A stretch of 64,000 bases of DNA from Embleya hyalina (GCF_003967355.1 NZ_BIFH01000039.1:96787-160786); one strand, 5' to 3'. Shown: positions 24,580 through 34,005, counted from the stretch's first letter. The notes: generated by a model from the sequence alone, not told the origin. Program-made: numbers and translations.

Positions 24580-27146
24580 CCGCCGTCGTACCGGTCGTCA
24601 CCCGCACCGGGTCGGTCGGGGCCGCCGGCGCTCTCCTCCCAGATCCGCGCGTCGTCCACCGAGCCGGGCAGCAGCGGCAGCAGGCGCAATACGCCGGCCA
24701 TCCGTCCGCCGCCGGTCCACACCAGTTCGTGCTCGATCGGGTGCCCGGTGCGGCGCTCGCGCAGCGCCTCGCGCACGGCGGGGCGCACCCCGCGCGGGGC
24801 GAAGCGCACGCTGACGGTGTGCGTGGGCGCGTGGTCGAGCAGGATCAACTGGTCGCTCGCGCACAGTTGCAACATCGAGTGCGCCGCGGGCTGTCCGAGC
24901 AGTTCGGCGATGCGATCCGCGTCGCCGCCGACCGCCTCGCCGACGTGCGGGCGGTCCTGGCCCTGCCGGCCGAACGGCGGCGCGGCCTGCACCCCGTTGT
25001 GCGCGAGGTGGTCGGCGTACGCGCGCAGCACGGGCCGCAGTTCGGGCGCCGCGCCGCGCCGGGACGCCTCCGCCGGGTCGCGCTCCAGGAGCGGCCACAG
25101 CGGCTCGAACGCGGCGTGCAGTGCGTCCACGAGGTCGCCGAGCACCGTGTCGTACAGGCTCGCCCCGGACGCGCCCGGCGGCGGGCCCGACGGCGGCGCG
25201 GGACGGCCGGGGGCCGGGTAGCCGCCGGTGCCGAACGCCTCCGTGCCGGGATACGGCGGCGCGGGACGGCCCGGCGGCGGGTAGCCGCCGGTGCCGAGGT
25301 TCCCCCCGCCGGGATACGACGGCGCGGGAGGGAAGCCCGGGATCGGGTTGCCGCCGGTGCCGAAGTTCTCCGCGGCCGGATCCGGTCCGGGCGGCTCGCC
25401 GGTGAACTGCCGCTCCAGCGCCGCCGCGTCGTCGGCCAGGAGCGTGGCGCTCTCCTCCAGCAACGCGGCCAGCACGGTGGCCCGGTCCACCGCCTCGCGG
25501 CGCGGACCGGCCAGCGCCCAGTCGTTCCACACCGTGCGCACGAGCAGCGCGTGCAGCCCGTGCAGCGCGCGGGTGGCCGCGCCCAGGCCCAGCACGCGGT
25601 CCCAGTGCCGCACCCGCAACCGCCAGTCCAGGCCGGGCAACACGAGCAGCACGGCCAGGCCGAGCACCAGGGCGAGTGGTCCCACGCCGGTCGGCGGATC
25701 CCACGCCCGCCCCGCGAGCACCCCGCAGATCGCGCCGACCAGGGCCACCAGGCCGGTGACCACGATCATCGGCAACGCCTCGGGCGGCAGCACCGCCCGG
25801 CCCTCGCGGTCCGGACGCCGGGCGGTGATCAGGATCGATCCGAACAGCGCGAGCAGCACCGCGAGCCCGGCGCCGACCACACCGAAGGCGGGCCACAGGG
25901 CGGTGAGGAACGCACCGACCACCAGGCCGCCGACGACGCCGACGTGGGCCGGGCCGAGCGGGAACGCGGCCGGGCGCAGGTAGCGGGTCAGGAAGCCGTC
26001 CGAGCAGCTCTGGTCCACCTCGTGGGCCCGGGCGGCGCCCGCCCCGGGGGTGATCCGGTCGGCGAGTTCGCGCAGTCGTTCGGCCAGCCCGCGCAGCCCC
26101 TCGGGGCGGTCGAAGGCGGCGGCGGTACGGGAGTACAGGGCCGCGGCCACCGAGTTCGCGCCGAGCCCGGGCGGCTCCGGGATCACCACGCCGACCTGGT
26201 CCAGCCAGGCCCGCCCGTCCGCGTCGAATCCGGCCGCGCCCCGGCCGACGGTCTGCCGGACCAGGTCCCGGTAGTCGCGCAGCACGGTCGCCGCGTCGGC
26301 GATCTCGCCGTCGATCGAGCGCCCGCCGCGCCCGGCCGAGCCGTAGAGCGCGACCGGCGCGGCCAGCACGGTCAGCCGCTGCTGGGCCCGCTTGAACCCC
26401 TGCTCGGCATGCGCCCATCGCGCCCCGAGCGCACCGTCCGGACGCACACACTCGCGCACCCCGCCGGTGGTGGTGACCAACCCGGCGCCCTGCTCGTCGG
26501 CCAGCGCCGCCAGCGGCTCCGGCCAGGGTTCGTCGACCCCGCCCTCGGCGCCGGCCAGCCGCTGCACGGCGCGGATCCGGGCCCGCTGTACCGCGTCGTC
26601 GCGGATCCGGTGCACGAACACGTTCATCCCGGGGGCGGCGATCGAGCGGGGCATCTCGGTCACCCCGGCGAGCACCTGGTCGAACACCTCGGGCTGGCTC
26701 AACACGTCGACCAGCGGCGCCAGCGCGTCCGCGTCGTCGGGCGTGAGCACCACGCCGGGCGCCCGCCCCGGCGCCCACTCGGTGCCCCGGATGTCGCCGA
26801 CCCACAGCGTGGCCGCGTCGCTGCCCGCGAGTTGGCCGGGCCGGCGCAACACGATCGAGCCGTCCACGGGCGCGCCGACCGCGACGCACACGACCTTGCT
26901 GTACATGCCGGCGAAGATCCGCTCGTACGCGTGCCGGTGCGCCACCAACTCGTCGACGGAGTCGAGCACGAGCACCCGGTCGGCGTCCACGTTGCGGGTC
27001 CCCGCGGGCACCCGGGTGCGCGCGTAGGCGGTCTGGACGTCGGCGAAGGTCCGGGCCGCCATCACCGTGTCGTACTCGGTGCGCAGATCGACCACGATCA
27101 CCAGCGGGCGCGGGATGCCCGCGCCGGGAACGGCGGTGTCGGTCAC
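24567..27146 (-). CDS. Membrane protein of the GTPase/tubulin-like operon
   Basis: An 859-residue protein with a large N-terminal cytosolic part (about 1-395; opening PRPLVIVVDLRTEYDTVMAA), four hydrophobic helices at about 400-505 (GVVGGLVVGAFLTALWP, GAGLAVLLALFGSILI, MIVVTGLVALVGAICG, LALVLGLAVLLVLPG), a cytosolic helical region, a repetitive linker with three GTGG[YN]PxPG units (about 588-650) and a C-terminal domain containing SDQLILLDHAPTHTVSVRFA. No known domain recognised. It overlaps the tubulin-like gene by 4 nt and the kinase gene by 13 nt, so tight coupling to both is implied. Probably the membrane platform of the system. Confidence 0.7.
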   Translation of the reverse strand: MTDTAVPGAGIPRPLVIVVDLRTEYDTVMAARTFADVQTAYARTRVPAGTRNVDADRVLVLDSVDELVAHRHAYERIFAGMYSKVVCVAVGAPVDGSIVLRRPGQLAGSDAATLWVGDIRGTEWAPGRAPGVVLTPDDADALAPLVDVLSQPEVFDQVLAGVTEMPRSIAAPGMNVFVHRIRDDAVQRARIRAVQRLAGAEGGVDEPWPEPLAALADEQGAGLVTTTGGVRECVRPDGALGARWAHAEQGFKRAQQRLTVLAAPVALYGSAGRGGRSIDGEIADAATVLRDYRDLVRQTVGRGAAGFDADGRAWLDQVGVVIPEPPGLGANSVAAALYSRTAAAFDRPEGLRGLAERLRELADRITPGAGAARAHEVDQSCSDGFLTRYLRPAAFPLGPAHVGVVGGLVVGAFLTALWPAFGVVGAGLAVLLALFGSILITARRPDREGRAVLPPEALPMIVVTGLVALVGAICGVLAGRAWDPPTGVGPLALVLGLAVLLVLPGLDWRLRVRHWDRVLGLGAATRALHGLHALLVRTVWNDWALAGPRREAVDRATVLAALLEESATLLADDAAALERQFTGEPPGPDPAAENFGTGGNPIPGFPPAPSYPGGGNLGTGGYPPPGRPAPPYPGTEAFGTGGYPAPGRPAPPSGPPPGASGASLYDTVLGDLVDALHAAFEPLWPLLERDPAEASRRGAAPELRPVLRAYADHLAHNGVQAAPPFGRQGQDRPHVGEAVGGDADRIAELLGQPAAHSMLQLCASDQLILLDHAPTHTVSVRFAPRGVRPAVREALRERRTGHPIEHELVWTGGGRMAGVLRLLPLLPGSVDDARIWEESAGGPDRPGAGDDRYDGGWAP

Positions 27147-30100
27147 CAGCCACCCCCGGGCAGTTCGCGCTCGTCGTGGTCCTCGGGCGGGTCGAGCCGT
27201 CGGGTGCGGTCCAGGCCGTCGAGGCGGATCGTGCGATCGTCCGGATCCGGCTCGTCCGGGCCGGGCCGGTCGCGCGGGTCGTACGGATCACGCGCGGCGT
27301 GCGGGTCGTGCGCGTCCCGGGCGCCACGCGCGTCCCGATCCGCGCGCGGCAGCGCCGGCGGATACGGGTCGTAGGGTTCGTCCCGCTCGGTCCGCCCGCG
27401 GCGCTCCGAGGCGTCCCGGTCGTCCCGCCGCGGCGCCGGCTTGTCCAGGCTCGGTCGGGTCACCTCGGGCGGGTCCGCGTCACGCCACGCGTCCCGGCCG
27501 CGCGGTTCCGGTACGGCCCGCCGCTCCCGGTCCTCCTTCTCGAACACCGGCCCACCGGGCTCCCGAACGGCCCGCCGCTCGCGCTCCCGCTCCCGCAGGT
27601 CCTCCCGGTCCTCCCGGTCCCGGTCCTCCCGCGGCCGACGCGCCTCGCGCCGCTCGCGCTCCCGGTCCTCGCGCACCCGCTCCCGCTCGTCCCGCACCTC
27701 GCGCGCCTCGCGTACGTCCCGCACCTCGCGCGGATCGCGCTCGCCGCGAAGACCCCGCGCCTCCGGCGCGTCACGCACGTCCCGCGCATCGTGCGCGTCC
27801 CGCCCGTCCCGCCGATCCCGGAGGCCGCGCCCCTCCCGCACATCCCGCGCGTTCCGCTCGTCCCACGAATCCCGCTCGTCCCGCACCCGCTCGGGCCCGC
27901 GCCGCTCCCACTCCGCACCACGCTCGTCCCGGTCCCGGTCCCGGTCCCGTTCGCGCTCACGTTCCCGAGCCCGCTCGTCCGCCTCCCGGTCCCACACGTC
28001 GTCGCGCTCGTCCCGCCGGCGCTCCCGCTCCCGGCCGCGCTCGTCCACCGCGCGATCCCACCCGCCCCCGCGCCCGTCGTCGTATCCCGCGCCCGGGTAG
28101 CCCCCGTCCTCCTCGTCCCGATACTCCAGCTCGCGCAACGAGTCCCGGTTGGCGCCCTGGTGCGAGAACGACAGGTCGAGCGCGGCGGGCAGGGTGATCT
28201 CCCACAGCCGCAGCAGCTCCTCCGCCCAGCCCCGGCTGCGCTCGGGCAGCCGGTCGCGCAGTTCGTGCAGCGTGCGCACCTGGCGCGGGGCCACCTCGTG
28301 GACGAAGTGCCGGTACAGCGGCGCCGGTTCGCGCACCCGTGAGCCCAGCCCCTCGGGGTAGGTGAGCATCAACTGCTTGGCGAACTCCCGCCGCACCGAC
28401 GCGTCGTCGGTCAGCGTCCACTCCTCGTAGGCGCGCAGCAGGCTGCCCCACGAGGACGCCCGATCGAACGGGCGCAGCGGCAGCTTCATCACGGTGGACC
28501 CGTGCGGGAGCCGGATGTCGACCACCTCGGGCGAGGACCGGTCCCCGCGCGCCACCTCGACCTGGCCGTTCCACATCGCGCACAACAGCCGGTGCAGGAT
28601 GTAGGCCCGGTGGCCCTCGGTGGTGGCCAGCCAGTCGTAGGTGAAGCCGAGCCGCTGCCGCCACTTGAGGAAGTCGACCGGGTCCTGCCGGTCCAGCGAG
28701 CGCGACCACTGCGCGAGCACCTGGCGCACCTCGGGCACCTCGGTCAGGCTCATCGCGCTGCGGAAGAGCACCACCACGATCGACTCCTGCTCGACCGCGC
28801 GGAACTCGATCTTGCGGGACGGCTCGTTGGGGATGTTGAGCATCCGTTCCAGGTACTGCCGCACGTCCGCGTCGTGCGCGGTGCCCGGGTGCGCGATCAG
28901 CACCTTGAGTTCGCCGCTGCCCTCGGGCGAGAAGCCGTTGGGCAACATGCCCGCGAGCTTTTGCACGAACTGTTCCAGGTCCTCCTCGCCCACCGAGGCG
29001 CCGCGCTTGGTGGCGGCGCGGGTGAGCAGGTCGCGCACCGGCGGCAGCAGCGGCTGCGCGTTCAGCTCGCCGGCCTGAACGAACAGGGTCTTGACCTGCT
29101 GCTTGATCTGGTCGCGCACGTAGGTGACCGCGGCCGGGCCGCCCTCGCGCTCCTCGCCCATCTCGTAGGCGCGTTGCCAGATGCCCGTGCCGAGCAGCTT
29201 GCCGACGATCTGCGCGGCGCCGGCCGTCTCGGGCAGCCGTTCGCGGTCCACGAAGCGGCGCAACACCTGGCGGTAGAACGATTCGAGGTTGCCCTGCGGC
29301 GGCAGCAGGTAGGACACGCCGGAGCGCTGCCGGTACAACTCGCGGGTGGCCCGGGCGAAGTTGGCCTCCTCGGTGTCGCGGTGGTCGTTGAACGCCTGGG
29401 CGAGACCGTCCACGACATGCCGCAGATAGACCATCTTGCGGTCCCACACCTCGGCCTGACCGCCCCACTGGCCATGCCAGTTGCGCCGCGAGCGCCACTC
29501 GAACCAGCGCTGCTGGGCGGCGAGCGCGCGCTGCACCTCGGGGTCGCCCCACTTGGCCTTGACCACCCCACCGGCGCGGTCCTTGATGGCGGGTATGTGC
29601 GGCGCGTTGACGTTGACCCCGGGCGGCGGGGTGGGTTCGGTGCTGCAGTGCGCGAGCAGACCGGCGACCCCGGGCCGATCCGCGTCGTGGTAGAGCCGCC
29701 GATCGCCGAAGAGCACCCGCCGGGCCCGGAACAGGTCGCCGTCGGCCAGCAGTTGGCGGATCCCGCGGGCGTGATTGAACTCCTCGGCCAACTGCGCGGT
29801 ATGGGTGCGTAGTTGCGCCTCCTGCTGGCGCAACGCCTGTTCCATCGCCCGGGTTCGGGCGTTGAGCGCCTGCATGATGCCCGCGGCGCCCTTGGCCGGC
29901 GAGGGGTCGGCGACGTGCGGCGGCGCGCACAACCACAGTTCGCTCAGTCCCGCCACCGACATGAACGACTTGATCTGCTCCAGGTTGGCCTCGGCGGACA
30001 CCCGCACGTCCGAGGTCAGATCGCGCACCGCCTGGGCGAGCAGCCGACCGGCCACGATGTCGGCGAGTTCGTCCACCGGCACGGTCATCGACGCGACCAG

Positions 30101-31267
30101 GCTGGTGGAGACCCCGCAGGCGCCGATCCCGCTGGGCGCCGGCACCTCGCGCCGCACACCCTCGTTGATGAAGCTGTCCGCGAACGACTGGTACAGGTCG
30201 CCCTGGACGACCGCGTTCTCCAACTCCGGTCCGCCGGCGTTGAGTCCGGTCCCGATCAGGGACATCACCAGCGAGACCACCGAGCGGTGCAGGTCCTCGC
30301 GCTCGATGCCGCTGGTGCGGCTGAACAGGAAGCCGGTCTGCACGGTGCCGGCCTTGAGCCGGGTCGACTCCAGACCGGGGTAGCGCACCGCGAGGTTGCC
30401 CGCCGGCGCGCCCAGGCCGGTGTCCAACTCCTCCTGCGCGTACTGCCCGTTCTGGTCGTCGACCAGCTGGAACAGGTCGAGCAGCGCACGTCCGGCGTTG
30501 AGCACGGCGGGCCGCCCGCCCCCGCGCTCCTCGTCGAACGCGGACGGCATCAGCACCAGCGGGTAGATCTTGATCCCGTCGTAGCCCTGCGAGAACGCCT
30601 CGCCGATCAGGTGCAGGTAGTCGTAGAAGATCCCGCACCCGGTGCCGCCGGCGATGGAGAAGGCGACGAACACGTCGCAGGTGTTGCGGTTGTTCTGGCT
30701 GCCGCTGAGCGCCATCAGGTGGTCGTTGCCGTTGCTGATCAGGCCGACCGCACGGCGCAACGGGTCCATCGCGGGCGCGAGTCCGTGCCGGAAGGTCTCG
30801 AAGAGGGCGGCGCGCCCGACGGTGGGCAACTGCCCGGCGCCGCGCCGCAGCGGGGTCACCCGGGGCTCGCCCTCGCGGGCGGGCAGCCAGGGGATGGTCT
30901 CCTCCGACGCGTTGATCCGCAGCGAACGGGCCACTTCCGGATAGGTGTTCAGCGGCGGCACCAGCTGTGTGGTCAGGTGCGCGTTGCGGTCGGCGGCGGC
31001 CCGGTGCGCGGGCGGCGCGGCGCGCAGCCGCTGGCGCTGCAACTCGTTCTCGTTCAGGTCGGCGTAGACGAACTGGATGCAGTTGGGCAGTTGGTACGGG
31101 GCGAGTTGGCCTCCGAGCCGCTGCATCAGCCCCGTGCCGTCCGCGCCGCACAACTCCTCGCGCAGCCGTCGCTCGAGTTCGGCTCCGATCAGACATCCGG
31201 TGCCGCCCAGGCCCACGAACAGCATGGACTGGTGGATGGACATGCCCCTGCGGCCTTGCGCTGCCAC
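27143..31267 (-). CDS. Tubulin/FtsZ-like protein (Tubulin_2 type) with long charged tail
   Basis: A 1373-residue protein. The N-terminal glycine-rich loop MLFVGLGGTGCLIGAELERR and the tubulin-signature-like FSIAGGTGCGIFYDY (about residue 205; compare GGGTGTG in FtsZ) mark the tubulin-like GTPase fold seen in the Tubulin_2 family. A long helical middle region follows (about 400-1040). From about residue 1046 to the end, a low-complexity tail consists almost entirely of Arg, Asp, Glu, Ala and Gly (RDRDRDRDER, DVRDVREAREVRDERE). I start at GTG 31267 with GAGGAGG four bases upstream; ATG 31243 (MSIHQSML) is an alternative. Likely polymerising scaffold. Confidence 0.82.
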   Translation of the reverse strand: MAAQGRRGMSIHQSMLFVGLGGTGCLIGAELERRLREELCGADGTGLMQRLGGQLAPYQLPNCIQFVYADLNENELQRQRLRAAPPAHRAAADRNAHLTTQLVPPLNTYPEVARSLRINASEETIPWLPAREGEPRVTPLRRGAGQLPTVGRAALFETFRHGLAPAMDPLRRAVGLISNGNDHLMALSGSQNNRNTCDVFVAFSIAGGTGCGIFYDYLHLIGEAFSQGYDGIKIYPLVLMPSAFDEERGGGRPAVLNAGRALLDLFQLVDDQNGQYAQEELDTGLGAPAGNLAVRYPGLESTRLKAGTVQTGFLFSRTSGIEREDLHRSVVSLVMSLIGTGLNAGGPELENAVVQGDLYQSFADSFINEGVRREVPAPSGIGACGVSTSLVASMTVPVDELADIVAGRLLAQAVRDLTSDVRVSAEANLEQIKSFMSVAGLSELWLCAPPHVADPSPAKGAAGIMQALNARTRAMEQALRQQEAQLRTHTAQLAEEFNHARGIRQLLADGDLFRARRVLFGDRRLYHDADRPGVAGLLAHCSTEPTPPPGVNVNAPHIPAIKDRAGGVVKAKWGDPEVQRALAAQQRWFEWRSRRNWHGQWGGQAEVWDRKMVYLRHVVDGLAQAFNDHRDTEEANFARATRELYRQRSGVSYLLPPQGNLESFYRQVLRRFVDRERLPETAGAAQIVGKLLGTGIWQRAYEMGEEREGGPAAVTYVRDQIKQQVKTLFVQAGELNAQPLLPPVRDLLTRAATKRGASVGEEDLEQFVQKLAGMLPNGFSPEGSGELKVLIAHPGTAHDADVRQYLERMLNIPNEPSRKIEFRAVEQESIVVVLFRSAMSLTEVPEVRQVLAQWSRSLDRQDPVDFLKWRQRLGFTYDWLATTEGHRAYILHRLLCAMWNGQVEVARGDRSSPEVVDIRLPHGSTVMKLPLRPFDRASSWGSLLRAYEEWTLTDDASVRREFAKQLMLTYPEGLGSRVREPAPLYRHFVHEVAPRQVRTLHELRDRLPERSRGWAEELLRLWEITLPAALDLSFSHQGANRDSLRELEYRDEEDGGYPGAGYDDGRGGGWDRAVDERGRERERRRDERDDVWDREADERARERERERDRDRDRDERGAEWERRGPERVRDERDSWDERNARDVREGRGLRDRRDGRDAHDARDVRDAPEARGLRGERDPREVRDVREAREVRDERERVREDRERERREARRPREDRDREDREDLRERERERRAVREPGGPVFEKEDRERRAVPEPRGRDAWRDADPPEVTRPSLDKPAPRRDDRDASERRGRTERDEPYDPYPPALPRADRDARGARDAHDPHAARDPYDPRDRPGPDEPDPDDRTIRLDGLDRTRRLDPPEDHDERELPGGGW

Positions 31268-31326
31268 GGGCCCTCCTCGAAAAGTGCGTGACGTGCGAGT
31301 TCAGGTGCCTTGGCCCCGCGCCGGGA

Positions 31327-33744
31327 CTAACGCGGTGGTCCGTAGTCGAACGTGGTGTCGTCGGGGCCGGGGTTCGCCCCGGGACCCGAGCCGGGCTCCG
31401 CGACCGGTCCCGAACCGTACGGGCCGTAGGGGTTGTACGGCCGTTCCGCGCCGTAGGTCCCCTCGCCGCCGTACGGTCGCGGCGGCGCGGCCGTGGGCGC
31501 GGCCGAGCCGTAGCCGCCGTAGGGATCGGCGGAACCCCCGCCGCCGTACGGATCGGCGGTACCGCCCACCCTGTCGGCCGGTCCGGCCTGGACCCGCTCG
31601 TCGGCGAAGCCGAGCGCCAGTCCGGGTTCGATCTCGGTGGGGCGGCCCATGTCCAACTGCAGACGTGTGCCGAGCGGGGTCTCCACGTCCAGGGTGCCGG
31701 TCGCGGCGGTCCGCCGCACGGTCCACGCGGTTCCGGGTTCGTGCTGGTACAGCGGGATCAACTGCGGTGGGAAGGCGGTGGTGTCGAGCTTGAACCACAT
31801 CGCCTCGGCGCGCTCGTCCAGCGGCCGGGTCTCCACCCCGATCTGCTGTCCGTCGCGGTACAGGCGCAGCACGATCGGCCCGATCCGCCGGGCCCGCCCG
31901 CGCCGCTTGGCGAGGTGGGCGAGCAGACCGAGCAGCAGCGCGATCAGCACGACGGCGCCGATCACCAGCCACAGATACCTGTCCCAGAAGCCGGGCGGCG
32001 GCTCGACCGTGATGGTGCGGGTGGTGTCGGCGAGGACCTTGTCGCCGTCACTGGTATCCAGCACCCGGACCCGGCCGGTGTGGTCGCCCTTGGCGATGCC
32101 GTCGCCGAAGGCGAGCTTGAAGCCGAACGAGTCGGAGCCGGCGCTCACCCGCTGCTCGCCGCCGGTGATCCGCATGCCGACGTTCGGCGGGAAGTCGGCG
32201 ACCACCCGCAGGGTATGCGGCTTGCCGTCGGTGACCTTCCACTGCACGGTGCCGGCGACACTGCCGCCGGGTTCGATGGTGGTGTCGCCCCACTTGAGTT
32301 CGACGCCCACGGCCGCCGGGCCCTGGCCCAGGGTGACCGTCTTGACCTCCTGGGCGCCGGCCACGCCGGGCGCGGTGACGGTGCCGGTGAAGCGCACGTC
32401 GCCGGTGGTGCCGCCGGGGATCCGGTAGTCGCTGTAGAACTCGCCCTTGTCCCCGGCCCTGAGCGGGATGTCGGCCTTCAGACCGGCTCCCTCGACGTGC
32501 CCGGCCACCGTGACGCCCTTGAGCGCGGCGGGATCGGTCAGGTTCTTCTCCCGGGTCTGGAGGAAGACGCTGAACCGGACCGACTCGCCCACGCTCGGCT
32601 GCGGCGGGTTGAGCTGCACGTAGGACTTGACCACGCCCTGCCACAACGCCGCCGCGCTGACCGGCCCGGACGCGCCGGCGCGCGCCTTGAGGTGGATCCG
32701 CCACTTGCCGGCGATCGGGTCGGACACCCGCAGCGTCTCGGTCCGCGAACCCTGTCCGCGCCGCTCGGTGCCGGGCGCGGCGTCGACCTGCTTGCCGTCC
32801 GGGTCGAAGAAGGTGGCGTCGATGTCCGGGTTGGCCTTCTGCACCTGGATGACCACGTCGGTGGCGATCGCCGGGATCGTCACCTCGAGGTCGGCCTCGC
32901 CGTCGACGTCGGTCGAGGCGGTCTGGGTCACCCCGGCGCAGCGCGCGCTGCCGAAGGCCTTGCGCAGGGTCTGTACGACCTCGCCCGAGTCCTTGATGAC
33001 CGCCGCCTTCGGCGCGTCCTCGGGGCGGGCCGAGCAGAACGACGGCGCCCCGCCGCTCGCGATCCGGTTCAGCTGCGCGGTGTCGATCCCGGCGCCGAAA
33101 CCCAGTGGCCAGATCTGTACGCCCGCCGCCTTGGCCTCGGCCAGCGCACTGGTCAACGCCTTGTCCAACTCGCCCGGGATCCGCGCGGCGTCGGCGCCGT
33201 AGCCCTCGTTCGGCTGCACGGACATCGCGCCGTCGGTGGTGATGAACAAGACCCTGGGCTGCCCGGCCGGCGCGGAGCGGAGCATGCTCACGCCCTGCTT
33301 GATCGCGGCCGGGATGTCGGTGTTGTTGCCCTCCTGGTCGGTGCGCGGGCGCAGCTTGCCGGCGCACCCGGCCGCGGTCGGGTCGGACACCGGGATCATC
33401 GGACAGACCACGTCCACCGCCGGCTTGGATCCGGCGCCGCTGCCGAAGCCGACCACGCCGACCCGGGAGTCGGGCGAGAGTTCGCCGATCGCGGCGAGTC
33501 CGGCGGCGTCCTTCTCCCGATCCAGGTCGGGGCCCTTGAGACTGCCCGACTCGTCGACCAGGACCACGTAGGAGATCGGCGCGACCTTGAGGTTGGGATC
33601 TCCCCCCGGCGGATCGGCGGCGCGGGCGGCGCCGGGCAGGAGCGCGAGTGCGAGCGCGCCGAGCACGATCGCCTTGGCCGACCGTCGTGAACGCCGTGTG
33701 GAGGGCGCCGGCCGCGGCGCTCCCCGGCGGACAGGCAGCACCAC
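31327..33744 (-). CDS. Secreted membrane-anchored VWA-domain protein
   Basis: An 805-residue protein, first gene of the system. A signal peptide (basic start, LGALALALLPGAARA, cleavage after ARA) leads to a von Willebrand A domain with intact MIDAS residues in VVLVDESGSLKG and FITTDGAMSV. Several Ig-like beta modules follow (about 230-580), then one helix at about 587-607 (LWLVIGAVVLIALLLGLLA) and a cytosolic tail: a beta-rich region (RIGPIVLRLYRDGQQIG) and a Gly/Pro/Tyr-rich end with repeated DPYGG. The GTG start has GGGGGGA upstream. The topology suggests an external adhesion or sensing domain coupled through the tail to cytosolic partners. Confidence 0.82.
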   Translation of the reverse strand: MVLPVRRGAPRPAPSTRRSRRSAKAIVLGALALALLPGAARAADPPGGDPNLKVAPISYVVLVDESGSLKGPDLDREKDAAGLAAIGELSPDSRVGVVGFGSGAGSKPAVDVVCPMIPVSDPTAAGCAGKLRPRTDQEGNNTDIPAAIKQGVSMLRSAPAGQPRVLFITTDGAMSVQPNEGYGADAARIPGELDKALTSALAEAKAAGVQIWPLGFGAGIDTAQLNRIASGGAPSFCSARPEDAPKAAVIKDSGEVVQTLRKAFGSARCAGVTQTASTDVDGEADLEVTIPAIATDVVIQVQKANPDIDATFFDPDGKQVDAAPGTERRGQGSRTETLRVSDPIAGKWRIHLKARAGASGPVSAAALWQGVVKSYVQLNPPQPSVGESVRFSVFLQTREKNLTDPAALKGVTVAGHVEGAGLKADIPLRAGDKGEFYSDYRIPGGTTGDVRFTGTVTAPGVAGAQEVKTVTLGQGPAAVGVELKWGDTTIEPGGSVAGTVQWKVTDGKPHTLRVVADFPPNVGMRITGGEQRVSAGSDSFGFKLAFGDGIAKGDHTGRVRVLDTSDGDKVLADTTRTITVEPPPGFWDRYLWLVIGAVVLIALLLGLLAHLAKRRGRARRIGPIVLRLYRDGQQIGVETRPLDERAEAMWFKLDTTAFPPQLIPLYQHEPGTAWTVRRTAATGTLDVETPLGTRLQLDMGRPTEIEPGLALGFADERVQAGPADRVGGTADPYGGGGSADPYGGYGSAAPTAAPPRPYGGEGTYGAERPYNPYGPYGSGPVAEPGSGPGANPGPDDTTFDYGPPR

Positions 33745-33965
33745 TGTGGCGTCCCCCCTGCTGTCGGCCCCGCGTGCGCGGGGCACACCTCGGGTGTTCG
33801 GCAACGTTCTAGCAGCAACGCGGGGGGTTGCGGGCACTGTTCGCGATCACTGGAACACGCCCGGTTCCGAACCGTTATCGGCCACCACCCGTGCACCCCC
33901 GTGCGGGCTTCCACGATGCACCATCCCACCGTCCGGCGGAACCGAATCGACCGGATACGAACAAG

Positions 33966-34005
33966 GGCCGCAGCGGTTCCACTCGAAAGTGGAACCGCTG
34001 CGGCC
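33966..34005 (-). terminator. Hairpin terminator after rluB
   Basis: A perfect 18-bp inverted repeat with a 4-base CGAA loop (33966-33983 with 33988-34005), 36 bp past the rluB stop. It also separates the conserved block from the upstream side of the VWA operon, whose promoter must lie within 33745-33965. Confidence 0.8.
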
